A DNA stretch of 5,904 bases from Chloroflexota bacterium. GTDB taxonomy: Bacteria > Chloroflexota > Limnocylindria > Limnocylindrales > CSP1-4. The translations under genes were made by a program, and so were the position numbers. Of the stretch, positions 1 through 5,277 are shown one piece after another; the first letter of the stretch is position 1; every line of letters begins with the position of its first letter. The stretch is from NCBI GenBank assembly GCA_021812735.1, contig JAKAMV010000654.1, forward strand, positions 1-5,904. Reading direction: 5' to 3'. Under the pieces are notes generated by a model. It made no database searches, was not told where the DNA came from, and saw only the letters and a list, made by a program, of their open reading frames with translations.

Positions 1-501
1 CGCCGTCGGCGGCCCGAGGCGGGGCGCGGCCAGGGTGAAGGTCGTCTCGAACGTCGCGCCGGCGGACAGCTCGGCGGGCAGCCCGGGCTCGGTGTAGGGC
101 AGAGTCTCGAACAGGCTCCCGTTCGCCTGGACCCACTCGTCGGTCGAGGTCGTGCGGCCCTGCGCGTCCGTGTGCGTCTGGCTGCGGCGCTCCTCGACCA
201 GCTTGAGGCCGACCAGCCGCAGGACCGCGCCGCGGGCGCGGATGTCGCTGGTCGCGCGGACCGCGAGGCGCCCGGTGATCTGCTCGCCCACGCGAACGGG
301 TGCGTCGAGCGTGATCGCGCCCTCGATCGGCCCGCCGCGCGGCTGGAGCAGCTCCTCGATCGCGACCCCGTGAAGCGGGTGCGAGCCCGAGGACCCGGCC
401 AGCCGTCCCCCGTTGATCGCGTCGAACGGCGATGGGCAGGAGCCCGAGTGGCCGCCAGGGAGCGAGATGCCCGTGACGCCGTTGCCGAACGACAGGCTCA
501 T
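1..501 (-). CDS. Arrestin-fold protein, N-terminal part (cut by window edge)
   Basis: The frame is open from an ATG at 501-499 to the window edge: 167 codons with no stop, so the C-terminus is missing. A very good Shine-Dalgarno (GGAGGGAGGA, minus strand, 520-511) lies 9 nt before this ATG and decides the start. Residues 1-45 are a Gly/Ser-rich segment with no family resemblance. From about residue 57 the sequence alternates like beta strands and looks like an arrestin N-domain: a GPIEGAITLDAPVRVGEQITGRLAV stretch split around residues 57-81, then ARGAVLRLVGLKLVEE (about 90-104), a polar loop (105-125), and an AGATFETTFTLAAP strand (147-160). Bacterial arrestin-like proteins (Spo0M and relatives) are scaffold or stress proteins without a known enzymatic activity. 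No signal peptide or membrane helix is visible. The family call rests on pattern recognition of the 'pV..Ge.i.G.l.v' and 'r.v.l.L.G' motifs. The reading frame is secure; the function is not. Confidence 0.7.
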   Translation of the reverse strand, partial: MSLSFGNGVTGISLPGGHSGSCPSPFDAINGGRLAGSSGSHPLHGVAIEELLQPRGGPIEGAITLDAPVRVGEQITGRLAVRATSDIRARGAVLRLVGLKLVEERRSQTHTDAQGRTTSTDEWVQANGSLFETLPYTEPGLPAELSAGATFETTFTLAAPRLGPPTA

Positions 502-526
502 TGGCCAGGGTCCTCCCTCCGCGCAC

Positions 527-542
527 GCGGACGGCCGTCCGC
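527..542. promoter_or_regulatory. 16-bp perfect palindrome upstream of the arrestin-like gene
   Basis: GCGGACGGCCGTCCGC is a perfect 8+8 inverted repeat without spacer. It lies 7 bp upstream of the Shine-Dalgarno of the minus-strand arrestin-like gene, in the divergent region shared with the methyltransferase gene. Its position fits an operator or a hairpin in the 5' leader. In DNA this GC-rich a palindrome of this length can arise by chance about once in several kilobases, so a regulatory role is only a possibility. Confidence 0.3.
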
Positions 543-713
543 CAGGGCTGATCATCGCACCGCGGCAGCCCCGTCGGTTCCCCGTCACTGGCCCGAGCGG
601 CGCCCGGGTTGGGCCGCCTCGAGACGGGCCGGAAGGCACTCCCGGCCGAGCCGCGGCAGCGGCAATCTGACGACCGCGCTTCGGCTCGGGGCCCGCGGCG
701 CGGGGAGGCCACC

Positions 714-1550
714 ATGACCGGGACGGCGGATCATCTCGACGCGGTCGCGGCGACGGCACGCTGGACTGCGGCGGCGCGAGCCTACGAGCGCACGCAGCCC
801 GAGCCCCTCGTCGACGACCCGTGGGCTGAGGAGCTCGCGGGCGACGCCGGGATGGCGTGGCTCGCGCAGAAGGGGCCGGACACGACCCTGCCCATGGTGA
901 TCCGTGCCCGATTCTTCGACGACTGGCTGGCGCGGGTGACCGCCGGCGACGACCCGCGCCAAGGTGTGCTGCTCGGCGCCGGGCTCGACACCCGGGCGTG
1001 GCGACTGCCCTGGCCCGAGCGCTTCACGCTGTTCGAGGTCGACCGCGAGACCGTGCTGAACGAGAAGGCGGCGGTGTTCGACGAGGCCGAGGTCGTCCCC
1101 CGCTGTCGCCGGGTGCCCGTCCCGGCCGACCTCTCGGAGGGCTGGGCGGCCGCGCTCCTCGCCGCGGGCCTCAACCCCATCGACCCCGCCGTCTGGCTGG
1201 CAGAGGGCCTGCTGTTCTACCTGCCCGAGGAGTCGGTGCGAGCGGTCCTGCGTGCCGTCACGCACCTCGCAGCGACGGGCAGCCGGCTCGGCTTCGACAT
1301 CCCGAACCGCGCGGTCCTCTCATCGCCCTGGACCAGGCCCTGGATCGACATGCAGGCTGCGGCCGGAGCGCCCTGGCTGACGGCGATGGACGACCCCACG
1401 GCCGAGCTCGGCGCGCTGGGCTGGCGGGCGTCCGTGACGCAGCCCGGTGAGGGCGACACCGGGCATGGGCGCTGGGCGCTGCCCGTGCCCCCGGCCGCCG
1501 CGCAGGACCTGCCGCACTCCTGGTACGTGACCGCGGTCCGCGGGAGGTAG
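714..1550 (+). CDS. Class I SAM-dependent methyltransferase, Ppm1/TcmP (LCM) family
   Basis: This 278-residue protein transfers a methyl group from S-adenosylmethionine; the acceptor is unknown. The family (leucine carboxyl methyltransferase-like, Pfam LCM) includes polyketide O-methyltransferases such as TcmP and many mycobacterial paralogues. Diagnostic motifs are in order: the N-terminal segment with P-L-V-D-D-P-W-A (31-38), VIRARFFDDWL (62-72), SAM-binding motif I GVLLGAGLDTRAWRL (84-98), the acidic ribose-binding strand FEVDRETVLNEK (107-118), and AEGLLFYLPEESV (163-175). The length is usual for the family. The ATG at 714 is preferred because GGGGAGG (702-708) precedes it at a good distance. 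An upstream in-frame ATG at 609 would add 35 Arg-rich residues of poor quality and lacks a clear ribosome site. No polyketide or other biosynthetic neighbours are present, so a secondary-metabolite role is not supported. The family call is firm. Confidence 0.93.
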   Translation: MTGTADHLDAVAATARWTAAARAYERTQPEPLVDDPWAEELAGDAGMAWLAQKGPDTTLPMVIRARFFDDWLARVTAGDDPRQGVLLGAGLDTRAWRLPWPERFTLFEVDRETVLNEKAAVFDEAEVVPRCRRVPVPADLSEGWAAALLAAGLNPIDPAVWLAEGLLFYLPEESVRAVLRAVTHLAATGSRLGFDIPNRAVLSSPWTRPWIDMQAAAGAPWLTAMDDPTAELGALGWRASVTQPGEGDTGHGRWALPVPPAAAQDLPHSWYVTAVRGR

Positions 1551-1562
1551 CGCGACGGGTAC

Positions 1563-1579
1563 CTCGCCGAAGGCGCGAG
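1563..1579 (+). terminator. Weak hairpin after the methyltransferase gene
   Basis: CTCGC (1563-1567) pairs with GCGAG (1575-1579) around a 7-nt loop, 12 nt after the methyltransferase stop. There is no T-run. It could be a weak terminator, but a 5-bp stem is common by chance at this GC content. Confidence 0.2.
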
Positions 1580-1593
1580 AGGACGCCCTGTCG

Positions 1594-1608
1594 TACCCTC
1601 CCAGGGTG
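1594..1608 (+). promoter_or_regulatory. Putative -10 box and CsoR-like operator at the membrane-protein start
   Basis: TACCCT (1594-1599) fits a TAnnnT -10 box and ends 6 nt before the GTG start at 1606. No convincing Shine-Dalgarno is seen, so the mRNA may be leaderless, a common arrangement in high-GC Gram-positive and related bacteria. The same bases form a pseudo-palindrome, TACCC-TCCCA-GGGTG, with a perfect ACCCT/AGGGT core. As I recall, CsoR copper-repressor sites have the form TACCC-n5-GGGTA. A second GGGTAC lies at 1557-1562 and is complementary to GTACCC at 1593-1598. Overlap of the -10 box would suit repression relieved by copper, and a copper chaperone gene follows. No recognisable -35 box is seen. 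The assignment is inference. Confidence 0.35.
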
Positions 1609-2286
1609 AGCCGTCTCCGGCGGAGTCTGCGCGTCCTGTGGTCCCACGGAGGCCTCCGATTCGCCGTGCTCACGGCCGTTGGCGTGCTGCTCGCCCACGA
1701 CGCGATCTACGCCGCAGGGGCTGCCCTGGGGGCCGTCGACGGCCAGTTCGCGGTTGCGGGCCACCGCTACTGGGCGACGTTCGGGATCCTCGTCCTGCTC
1801 GCTGCGGGCCTCACCGCGGGCGCCGGCCTCGCCGCGCTCGCACGCCTCGGGCGGTCGCTTCGTCGCCTGCCGACGCGCAGAGCCACGCACCAGGGACCGG
1901 CATACGGCGCCGAGCTGCTTCGACTCTGGCCCCGGCTGTTCCTCGGGGTCACCCTGGTGTTCGTCCTCCAGGAGAACGTCGAGCACCTCGCGGCCGGCGA
2001 GCCGATGCCCGGCTTGTGGGTGCTCTCTGCGCCCGGATACTCGATGGCGATCCCGACCCTCGTCGCTGTGACGGGCCTGGTCGCCGCAGTGGGCGCCTGG
2101 TTCCGCCACCGGGAGGCGGTGCTCGTCCGGCAGCTTCGCGCTGCGCGCCTCGCGTTGGCCCTCCTTCATGCCCGCCGCCGGGCCGCCGCTCCGCGCTGGC
2201 GCGGCCTCGGCTGGCTGTTCGCCCGCCGCCTCCTCCTCGCCCGGCCCGACGCCGGGCGCGCCCCGCCGGTGCTGGCAGCCTTCTGA
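1606..2286 (+). CDS. Four-helix membrane protein, unknown function (possible copper partner)
   Basis: I do not recognise a named family. The 226-residue protein has a short basic N-terminus and four likely membrane helices at about residues 18-41, 57-79, 109-128 and 145-165. An Arg-rich, probably cytoplasmic tail follows (about 167-226). There are no cysteines and no cleavable signal peptide. Polar residues stand out in or near the helices: H31-D32 followed by Y35 in helix 1, a G-H-R-Y-W motif (52-56) in the loop before helix 2, and QENVEH (122-127) at the end of helix 3. Buried His, Gln and Glu are unusual for a structural membrane protein and could bind a metal ion or haem. The GTG at 1606 is the first start in the open frame and sits 6 nt after a -10-like TACCCT. 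The gene precedes the copper chaperone gene by 93 nt and may share its transcript. The reading frame is convincing; a copper role is inferred from context only. Confidence 0.75.
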   Translation: MSRLRRSLRVLWSHGGLRFAVLTAVGVLLAHDAIYAAGAALGAVDGQFAVAGHRYWATFGILVLLAAGLTAGAGLAALARLGRSLRRLPTRRATHQGPAYGAELLRLWPRLFLGVTLVFVLQENVEHLAAGEPMPGLWVLSAPGYSMAIPTLVAVTGLVAAVGAWFRHREAVLVRQLRAARLALALLHARRRAAAPRWRGLGWLFARRLLLARPDAGRAPPVLAAF

Positions 2287-2294
2287 CTGGCCCC

Positions 2295-2350
2295 GCCACG
2301 GTCCCGCCCCTCGGGGATCGGGCAGCCTCGCGCGAGGCGCCGACCGTGGC
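2295..2350. repeat. Nested inverted repeats in the leader of the copper chaperone gene
   Basis: GCCACGGTC (2295-2303) and GACCGTGGC (2342-2350) are perfect 9-bp complements. They enclose a smaller CCC/GGG hairpin (about 2308-2316) and a 14-bp perfect palindrome, GCCTCGCGCGAGGC (2325-2338). As RNA this could fold into a multibranch element ending 14 nt before the GGAGGAG ribosome site of the next gene. It could be a structured leader, a partial terminator or attenuator, or chance pairing in GC-rich DNA. No known riboswitch motif is recognised. Confidence 0.3.
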
Positions 2351-2379
2351 CGGCACCGCACCCCGGAGGAGACAACTTC

Positions 2380-3027
2380 GTGAGAATCGCCCGCGGTCAC
2401 GGCCGCGCCCTGTTCCTTGCCATCGCGTCGATCGCGCTCGTCAGCGCCTGCTCCAGCTCTGCTGCCTCGCCCTCGGCCGGGGCCGCGTCGCCCGCCGCCT
2501 CGTCAGTCGCGGGCATCTCCGTGACCGGGGCCTGGATCCGCAACTCGACGGCCGCCACCAGCACCCTCGCCGGCTACCTCGTCATCACCAACAACGGGAC
2601 CGCTGCGGACACGCTGCTCAAGGTCGCGTCGCCCATCGCCAGGACCGTCCAGATGCACGAGACCGTCTCCGTCCCGGCAATGCCGTCGGCGTCGGCCATG
2701 GGCGGCTCGGGATCCGCGATGCCCTCGGCGGTGCCCTCCGCGTCGGGCATGGGCGCCATGAGTTCGGCCGCGCCGTCCGGCTCCGCCATGAGCGGCATGA
2801 GCCCGGCGATGCCCGCCGCCTCCCGAATGGGCGGCATGATGACCATGGTGGAGGTCCCCCGGGTGGAGGTCCCGGCCGGCGCCACCGTCGAGTTCAAGCC
2901 GGGCGGCTACCACATCATGTTCAGGGACCTGATCGGCACGCTCACGACCGGCCAGACCGTCGACCTGACGCTCACCTTCGCCAACGCGGGCCCGATCACG
3001 GTCAAGGCGGAGGTCCGCGCCGAGTAG
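2380..3027 (+). CDS. PCu(A)C-family copper chaperone lipoprotein with Met-rich insertion
   Basis: This 215-residue protein is an extracytoplasmic Cu(I) carrier; relatives deliver copper to the CuA centre of cytochrome c oxidase. The GTG at 2380 is preceded by a strong ribosome site, GGAGGAG (2365-2371). Residues 1-23 form a lipoprotein signal with lipobox VSAC, so Cys24 is probably lipidated, followed by a Ser/Ala linker. The PCu(A)C domain begins near G45: GISVTGAWIR, a GYLVITNNG strand (65-73), then the copper ligands Met92-His93. The distal part keeps the family signature M-x21-H-x-M exactly (Met156, His178, Met180), followed by LIGTLTTGQTVDLTLTF (184-200). The usual spacing from the first His to the middle Met is about 10 residues; here it is 62 because of an insertion at about 101-150 rich in Met, Ser, Gly and Ala. 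The gene probably forms a unit with the membrane-protein gene upstream and ends at a strong hairpin. The family assignment is firm. Confidence 0.93.
   Translation: MRIARGHGRALFLAIASIALVSACSSSAASPSAGAASPAASSVAGISVTGAWIRNSTAATSTLAGYLVITNNGTAADTLLKVASPIARTVQMHETVSVPAMPSASAMGGSGSAMPSAVPSASGMGAMSSAAPSGSAMSGMSPAMPAASRMGGMMTMVEVPRVEVPAGATVEFKPGGYHIMFRDLIGTLTTGQTVDLTLTFANAGPITVKAEVRAE
2680..2847 (+). repeat. Degenerate Met/Ser/Gly/Ala-rich repeat inside the copper chaperone
   Basis: Codons 101-156 hold twelve methionines in 56 residues, in loose repeats such as SAMGG, SAMPSA, SGMGAM and SAMSGM. The reading frame stays open and the flanking PCu(A)C halves are intact, so this is an in-frame insertion and not a frameshift. 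It sits in the loop between the first two copper ligands. Clustered methionines bind Cu(I) in other copper-tolerance proteins (CopA, CueO, CTR-type Mets motifs). Confidence 0.8.
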
Positions 3028-3053
3028 GCGCGCCGATCCCACACCGAATCCGA

Positions 3054-3079
3054 GGGCGGCCCCGCAGGCGGGGTCGCCC
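3054..3079 (+). terminator. Strong hairpin terminator after the copper chaperone gene
   Basis: GGGCGGCCCCG (3054-3064) pairs with CGGGGTCGCCC (3069-3079): 11 bp with one G-U pair, closed by a CAGG loop, 27 nt after the stop. No T-run follows, which is usual for high-GC genomes. It is the best terminator candidate in the window and separates the copper unit from the next gene. Confidence 0.6.
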
Positions 3080-3088
3080 ACAGGCGTC

Positions 3089-3094
3089 TATGCT
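3089..3094 (+). promoter_or_regulatory. Promoter -10 box for the PCD-VOC gene
   Basis: TATGCT matches the -10 consensus well in a region otherwise almost free of A/T. It lies 10 nt after the terminator hairpin and 43 nt before the chosen ATG at 3138. The in-frame ATG at 3090 lies inside this box, which argues against that codon as the start. No clear -35 box is visible at the usual distance. Confidence 0.4.
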
Positions 3095-3137
3095 CCTCGT
3101 CCCGACCCCCGACGTCCCCGGCAGCGAGGTCCGGACG

Positions 3138-3806
3138 ATGACCGATCCCATCACTCCCGGCCAGTTCCACGATTCCCGCGGCACCGAGGACTGGCGCGTC
3201 CTCGCCGACGGGGCCTGTGCGATGTATCGGACGGGGTCCCTCGCCGATGGCGCCCGGCTGGCGGAGGCGATCGCTGCGCTGCCCGGCCTCCGGGCCCACC
3301 AACCCGACATCGACCTCCGGTTCGACAGCGTCACCGTCCGCCTGATCACGATCGCGGGCGGCTACTTCGGGATGAGCGCCCGCGATGTCGAGCTGGCCCG
3401 CCAGATCTCGTCACTCGCCCGTGATCTCGGCCTGGCCGCGGACGTCTCGGGCCTCCGGTCGCTGCTGATCATCCCGGGCGCCCCCGACACGGCGGCCGTC
3501 ATGCCCTTCTGGAGGGCGGCGCTCGGCTACGCGCCGCGCCCCGATTCGCCCGACGAGGACCTCATCGACCCCGAGGGCCGCATGCCCGGCTTCTGGTTCG
3601 AGCCCATGGACCAGCCGCGACCGGGCGGCACCGGCGCGATCCACGTGGCGGTCTTCGTCCCGCACGAAGAGGGCGAGGCGCGCGTCTCCGCGGCGCTGGC
3701 GGCGGGCGGGCACCTCGTCCGCGACGAGTTCGCGCCGGCCTGGGTCACGCTCGCGGACGCGGCGGGGAACGAGGTCGACATCGCCACGACGCACACCCGG
3801 GGCTGA
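3138..3806 (+). CDS. PCD-like / glyoxalase (VOC) two-domain fusion protein
   Basis: The 222-residue protein has two domains. Residues about 18-98 resemble pterin-4a-carbinolamine dehydratase (PhhB/DCoH fold): W19, an AEAIAALPGLRAHQPDIDLRF segment (42-62), VTVRLIT (65-71) and the SARDVELARQI helix (80-90). Residues about 107-218 are a glyoxalase/bleomycin-resistance (VOC) domain: FWRAALGY (124-131), IHVAVFV (168-174) with His169, and NEVDIAT (211-217) with Glu212, the usual positions for metal ligands. In the PCD part the catalytic H-H-P is H54-Q55-P56, and the later histidine of the L-(S/T)-T-H segment is Ile72. Dehydratase activity is therefore doubtful and the domain may serve for dimerisation or binding. 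The ATG at 3138 is chosen because GCGAGG (3124-3129) precedes it and a -10 box covers the alternative ATG at 3090. The substrate is unknown. There is no signal peptide, so it is probably cytoplasmic. Confidence 0.85.
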   Translation: MTDPITPGQFHDSRGTEDWRVLADGACAMYRTGSLADGARLAEAIAALPGLRAHQPDIDLRFDSVTVRLITIAGGYFGMSARDVELARQISSLARDLGLAADVSGLRSLLIIPGAPDTAAVMPFWRAALGYAPRPDSPDEDLIDPEGRMPGFWFEPMDQPRPGGTGAIHVAVFVPHEEGEARVSAALAAGGHLVRDEFAPAWVTLADAAGNEVDIATTHTRG

Positions 3807-3904
3807 GGTTGCGAAGGGCGCTCGACGCTCAGGACGACGATGTCCGGCGCTCACGGGTCGGGGCTGGCACGATGGGCGGCGACACGCACCAACCGGAGAC
3901 GGCC

Positions 3905-5077
3905 ATGACCCAGTCCGAATCTGCGGCGCCCAGCCAGCCCAACACCCCCACCGGGAAGCCGAGCCCGGAGGACGTCAACCGCTACCGCGAGAACCTCCAG
4001 GGCGAGATCGACGCCATCGCCCTGTACCGTCGGCTCGGTGAACTCGAGGACGCGCCGGCGCTCCAGCACTTCTACACCCGGATGGCCGAAGTCGAGGAGG
4101 TCCACGCCGGCGTCTGGCGGCAGCGCCTCGCCGACGCCGGGGTCGACACCAGCGGGATGCGCGTGGGATGGCGCAACCGCGTCCTGATGGCGATCGCCCG
4201 GTGGTTCGGCCCGGGCATGGTGGTCCCGACGATCGCCGAGCGCGAGGCCTCGGACGAGGCGATGTACGACGACCAGTCGGAGGCCCTCGCGCGGATGCCC
4301 GGCGACGAGCGCTCGCACGCGCGGCTGTTCCGCGAGCTCGCGGGCGGCCGGGGCGTCGAGGGGGGTGCGATCGCACGGATCGAGGGCCGGCACCGTGCCG
4401 GCGGCGGCAACCAGCTGCGCGCCGCCGTGCTGGGCGCCAACGACGGCCTGGTCTCGAACCTGAGCATCACGATGGGCGTCGCCGGCGCCTCCAGCGGCGG
4501 CCACGCGGTGCTCATCGCCGGCCTGGCCGGCCTGCTGGCAGGCGCCCTGTCGATGGCGATCGGGGAGTGGCTGTCGGTCCAGAGCGCCCGCGAGCTGTTC
4601 GCGCACCAGGTCCGCGTCGAGCGCGAAGAGCTCCTCACCGTCCCCGACGAGGAGGAGGAGGAGCTGGCGCTGATCTACCAGGCCAAGGGCCTCGATCCCG
4701 ACCAGGCCCGCCAGATGGCGAAGGCGCTGGTGGGCGGCGAGATCGGTCGCGCTGTGGACACACTGGCGCGCGAGGAGTTGGGGATCGACCCCAACGAGCT
4801 CGGCGGCTCGGCCCGGGTGGCGGCCGTGACCTCGTTCACCCTGTTCGCGCTCGGTGCCCTGGTCCCGCTCCTGCCGTTCATCGTCGGGTCCGGGACGCCG
4901 GCCGTGATCGTGGCGATCGTCATCTCGGCCATCGCGCTGTACCTCGTCGGCGGGGCGATCACCATCGTGACCGGCTCGAGCGTGCTGCGGACCGGCGGCC
5001 GCCAGGTGGTGCTGGGCCTGATCGCCGCGGCCGTGACGTACGGCCTCGGGGCGCTCGTCGGGCGCGCGGTCGGGTAG
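3905..5077 (+). CDS. MbfA-like ferritin-like/VIT1-CCC1 iron transporter fusion
   Basis: This 390-residue membrane protein joins an N-terminal rubrerythrin-like domain to a VIT1/CCC1 Fe(II)/Mn(II) transporter. The same architecture defines the Er-VIT1 group, whose member MbfA exports iron and protects against peroxide. Residues 21-145 are the ferritin-like part, with candidate di-iron ligands E34, the ExxH of EEVH (E64, H67), E112/E114 and the second ExxH of ERSH (E135, H138). The VIT1 part starts with LRAAVLGANDGLVSN (171-185), D180 being the typical membrane Asp, and has helices at about 172-194, 201-224, 306-327, 332-353 and 367-388. M217 and E221 lie in the conserved MAIGEWLS helix end. 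The cytoplasmic segment between helices 2 and 3 is acidic (E240-E253) and is the usual metal-binding domain. The ATG at 3905 has GGAG (3895-3898) at good spacing. An in-frame ATG at 3872 would add 11 residues. The gene may share a promoter with the PCD-VOC gene 98 nt upstream. No Fur-type box is recognised. Confidence 0.92.
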   Translation: MTQSESAAPSQPNTPTGKPSPEDVNRYRENLQGEIDAIALYRRLGELEDAPALQHFYTRMAEVEEVHAGVWRQRLADAGVDTSGMRVGWRNRVLMAIARWFGPGMVVPTIAEREASDEAMYDDQSEALARMPGDERSHARLFRELAGGRGVEGGAIARIEGRHRAGGGNQLRAAVLGANDGLVSNLSITMGVAGASSGGHAVLIAGLAGLLAGALSMAIGEWLSVQSARELFAHQVRVEREELLTVPDEEEEELALIYQAKGLDPDQARQMAKALVGGEIGRAVDTLAREELGIDPNELGGSARVAAVTSFTLFALGALVPLLPFIVGSGTPAVIVAIVISAIALYLVGGAITIVTGSSVLRTGGRQVVLGLIAAAVTYGLGALVGRAVG

Positions 5078-5113
5078 GCGCCGCTCGCTCCGCCTCGGCG
5101 TCGGGCGCGGCGC
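5078..5113 (+). terminator. Hairpin directly after the iron transporter stop codon
   Basis: GCGCCGC (5078-5084) and GCGGCGC (5107-5113) are perfect complements and enclose a second small stem, CGC-CTCG-GCG (5091-5100). The structure begins immediately after the TAG stop and has no T-run. It is a plausible terminator for the plus-strand genes before the convergent oxidoreductase gene. Confidence 0.35.
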
Positions 5114-5191
5114 GCTGGCCGGTCTTCGCACTCGGCTTCGGCCCCCTGGCGAGGGTGGAGGCCGACTCCCCGAGCCCGACTTCGCCTGTAA

Positions 5192-5206
5192 CGCCGCCCC
5201 ACGGCG
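5192..5206 (-). terminator. Small hairpin in the convergent intergenic region
   Basis: CGCCG (5192-5196) pairs with CGGCG (5202-5206) around a 5-nt loop, 72 nt beyond the stop of the minus-strand oxidoreductase gene. It could end transcription from either side. A 5-bp stem is weak evidence. The rest of 5078-5277 shows no gene that I can support. Confidence 0.2.
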
Positions 5207-5277
5207 CTAATCCAATGGGCGGCACCCGGGCCCGCGCCGCGAGGTCGCCGCAGCTGAGCGAGTGACGGAGGGCCCCA

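Noticed and set aside
609..713. Upstream extension of the methyltransferase to an ATG at 609
   Set aside because: The added 35 residues are Arg-rich and unlike the family, and the ribosome site at 702-708 points to the ATG at 714.
172..717. A 181-codon plus-strand open frame near the left edge
   Set aside because: It overlaps the arrestin-like gene on the other strand, which has a strong ribosome site and family motifs. The plus-strand product is Arg/Ala/Pro-rich noise.
1258..2400. A 380-codon minus-strand open frame opposite the methyltransferase end and the membrane protein
   Set aside because: It has low-complexity Arg/Ala/Gly/Pro content and no motif, and it crosses the boundary between two convincing plus-strand genes.
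2680..2847. Met/Ser repeat read as a frameshift or as two separate genes
   Set aside because: The frame is continuous and both halves of the PCu(A)C signature are in the same frame with correct spacing on the distal side, so it is an insertion within one protein.
1638..3806. A 722-codon plus-strand open frame spanning three genes
   Set aside because: Only the part from 3138 has protein-like sequence with recognisable domains. The earlier part is Arg/Pro/Gly-rich and out of frame with the membrane protein and copper chaperone, which have clear starts and motifs.
3807..3904. Possible Fur/Irr iron box or terminator between the PCD-VOC and iron transporter genes
   Set aside because: No A/T-rich inverted repeat is present, and the only stems found (such as CTGAG/CTCAG at 3803-3832) are 4-5 bp, as expected by chance.
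3851..5131. A 426-codon minus-strand open frame opposite the iron transporter
   Set aside because: It is His/Arg/Gly/Ala-rich without domains, and the opposite strand carries an unmistakable ferritin-like/VIT1 protein. It is a GC-composition shadow.
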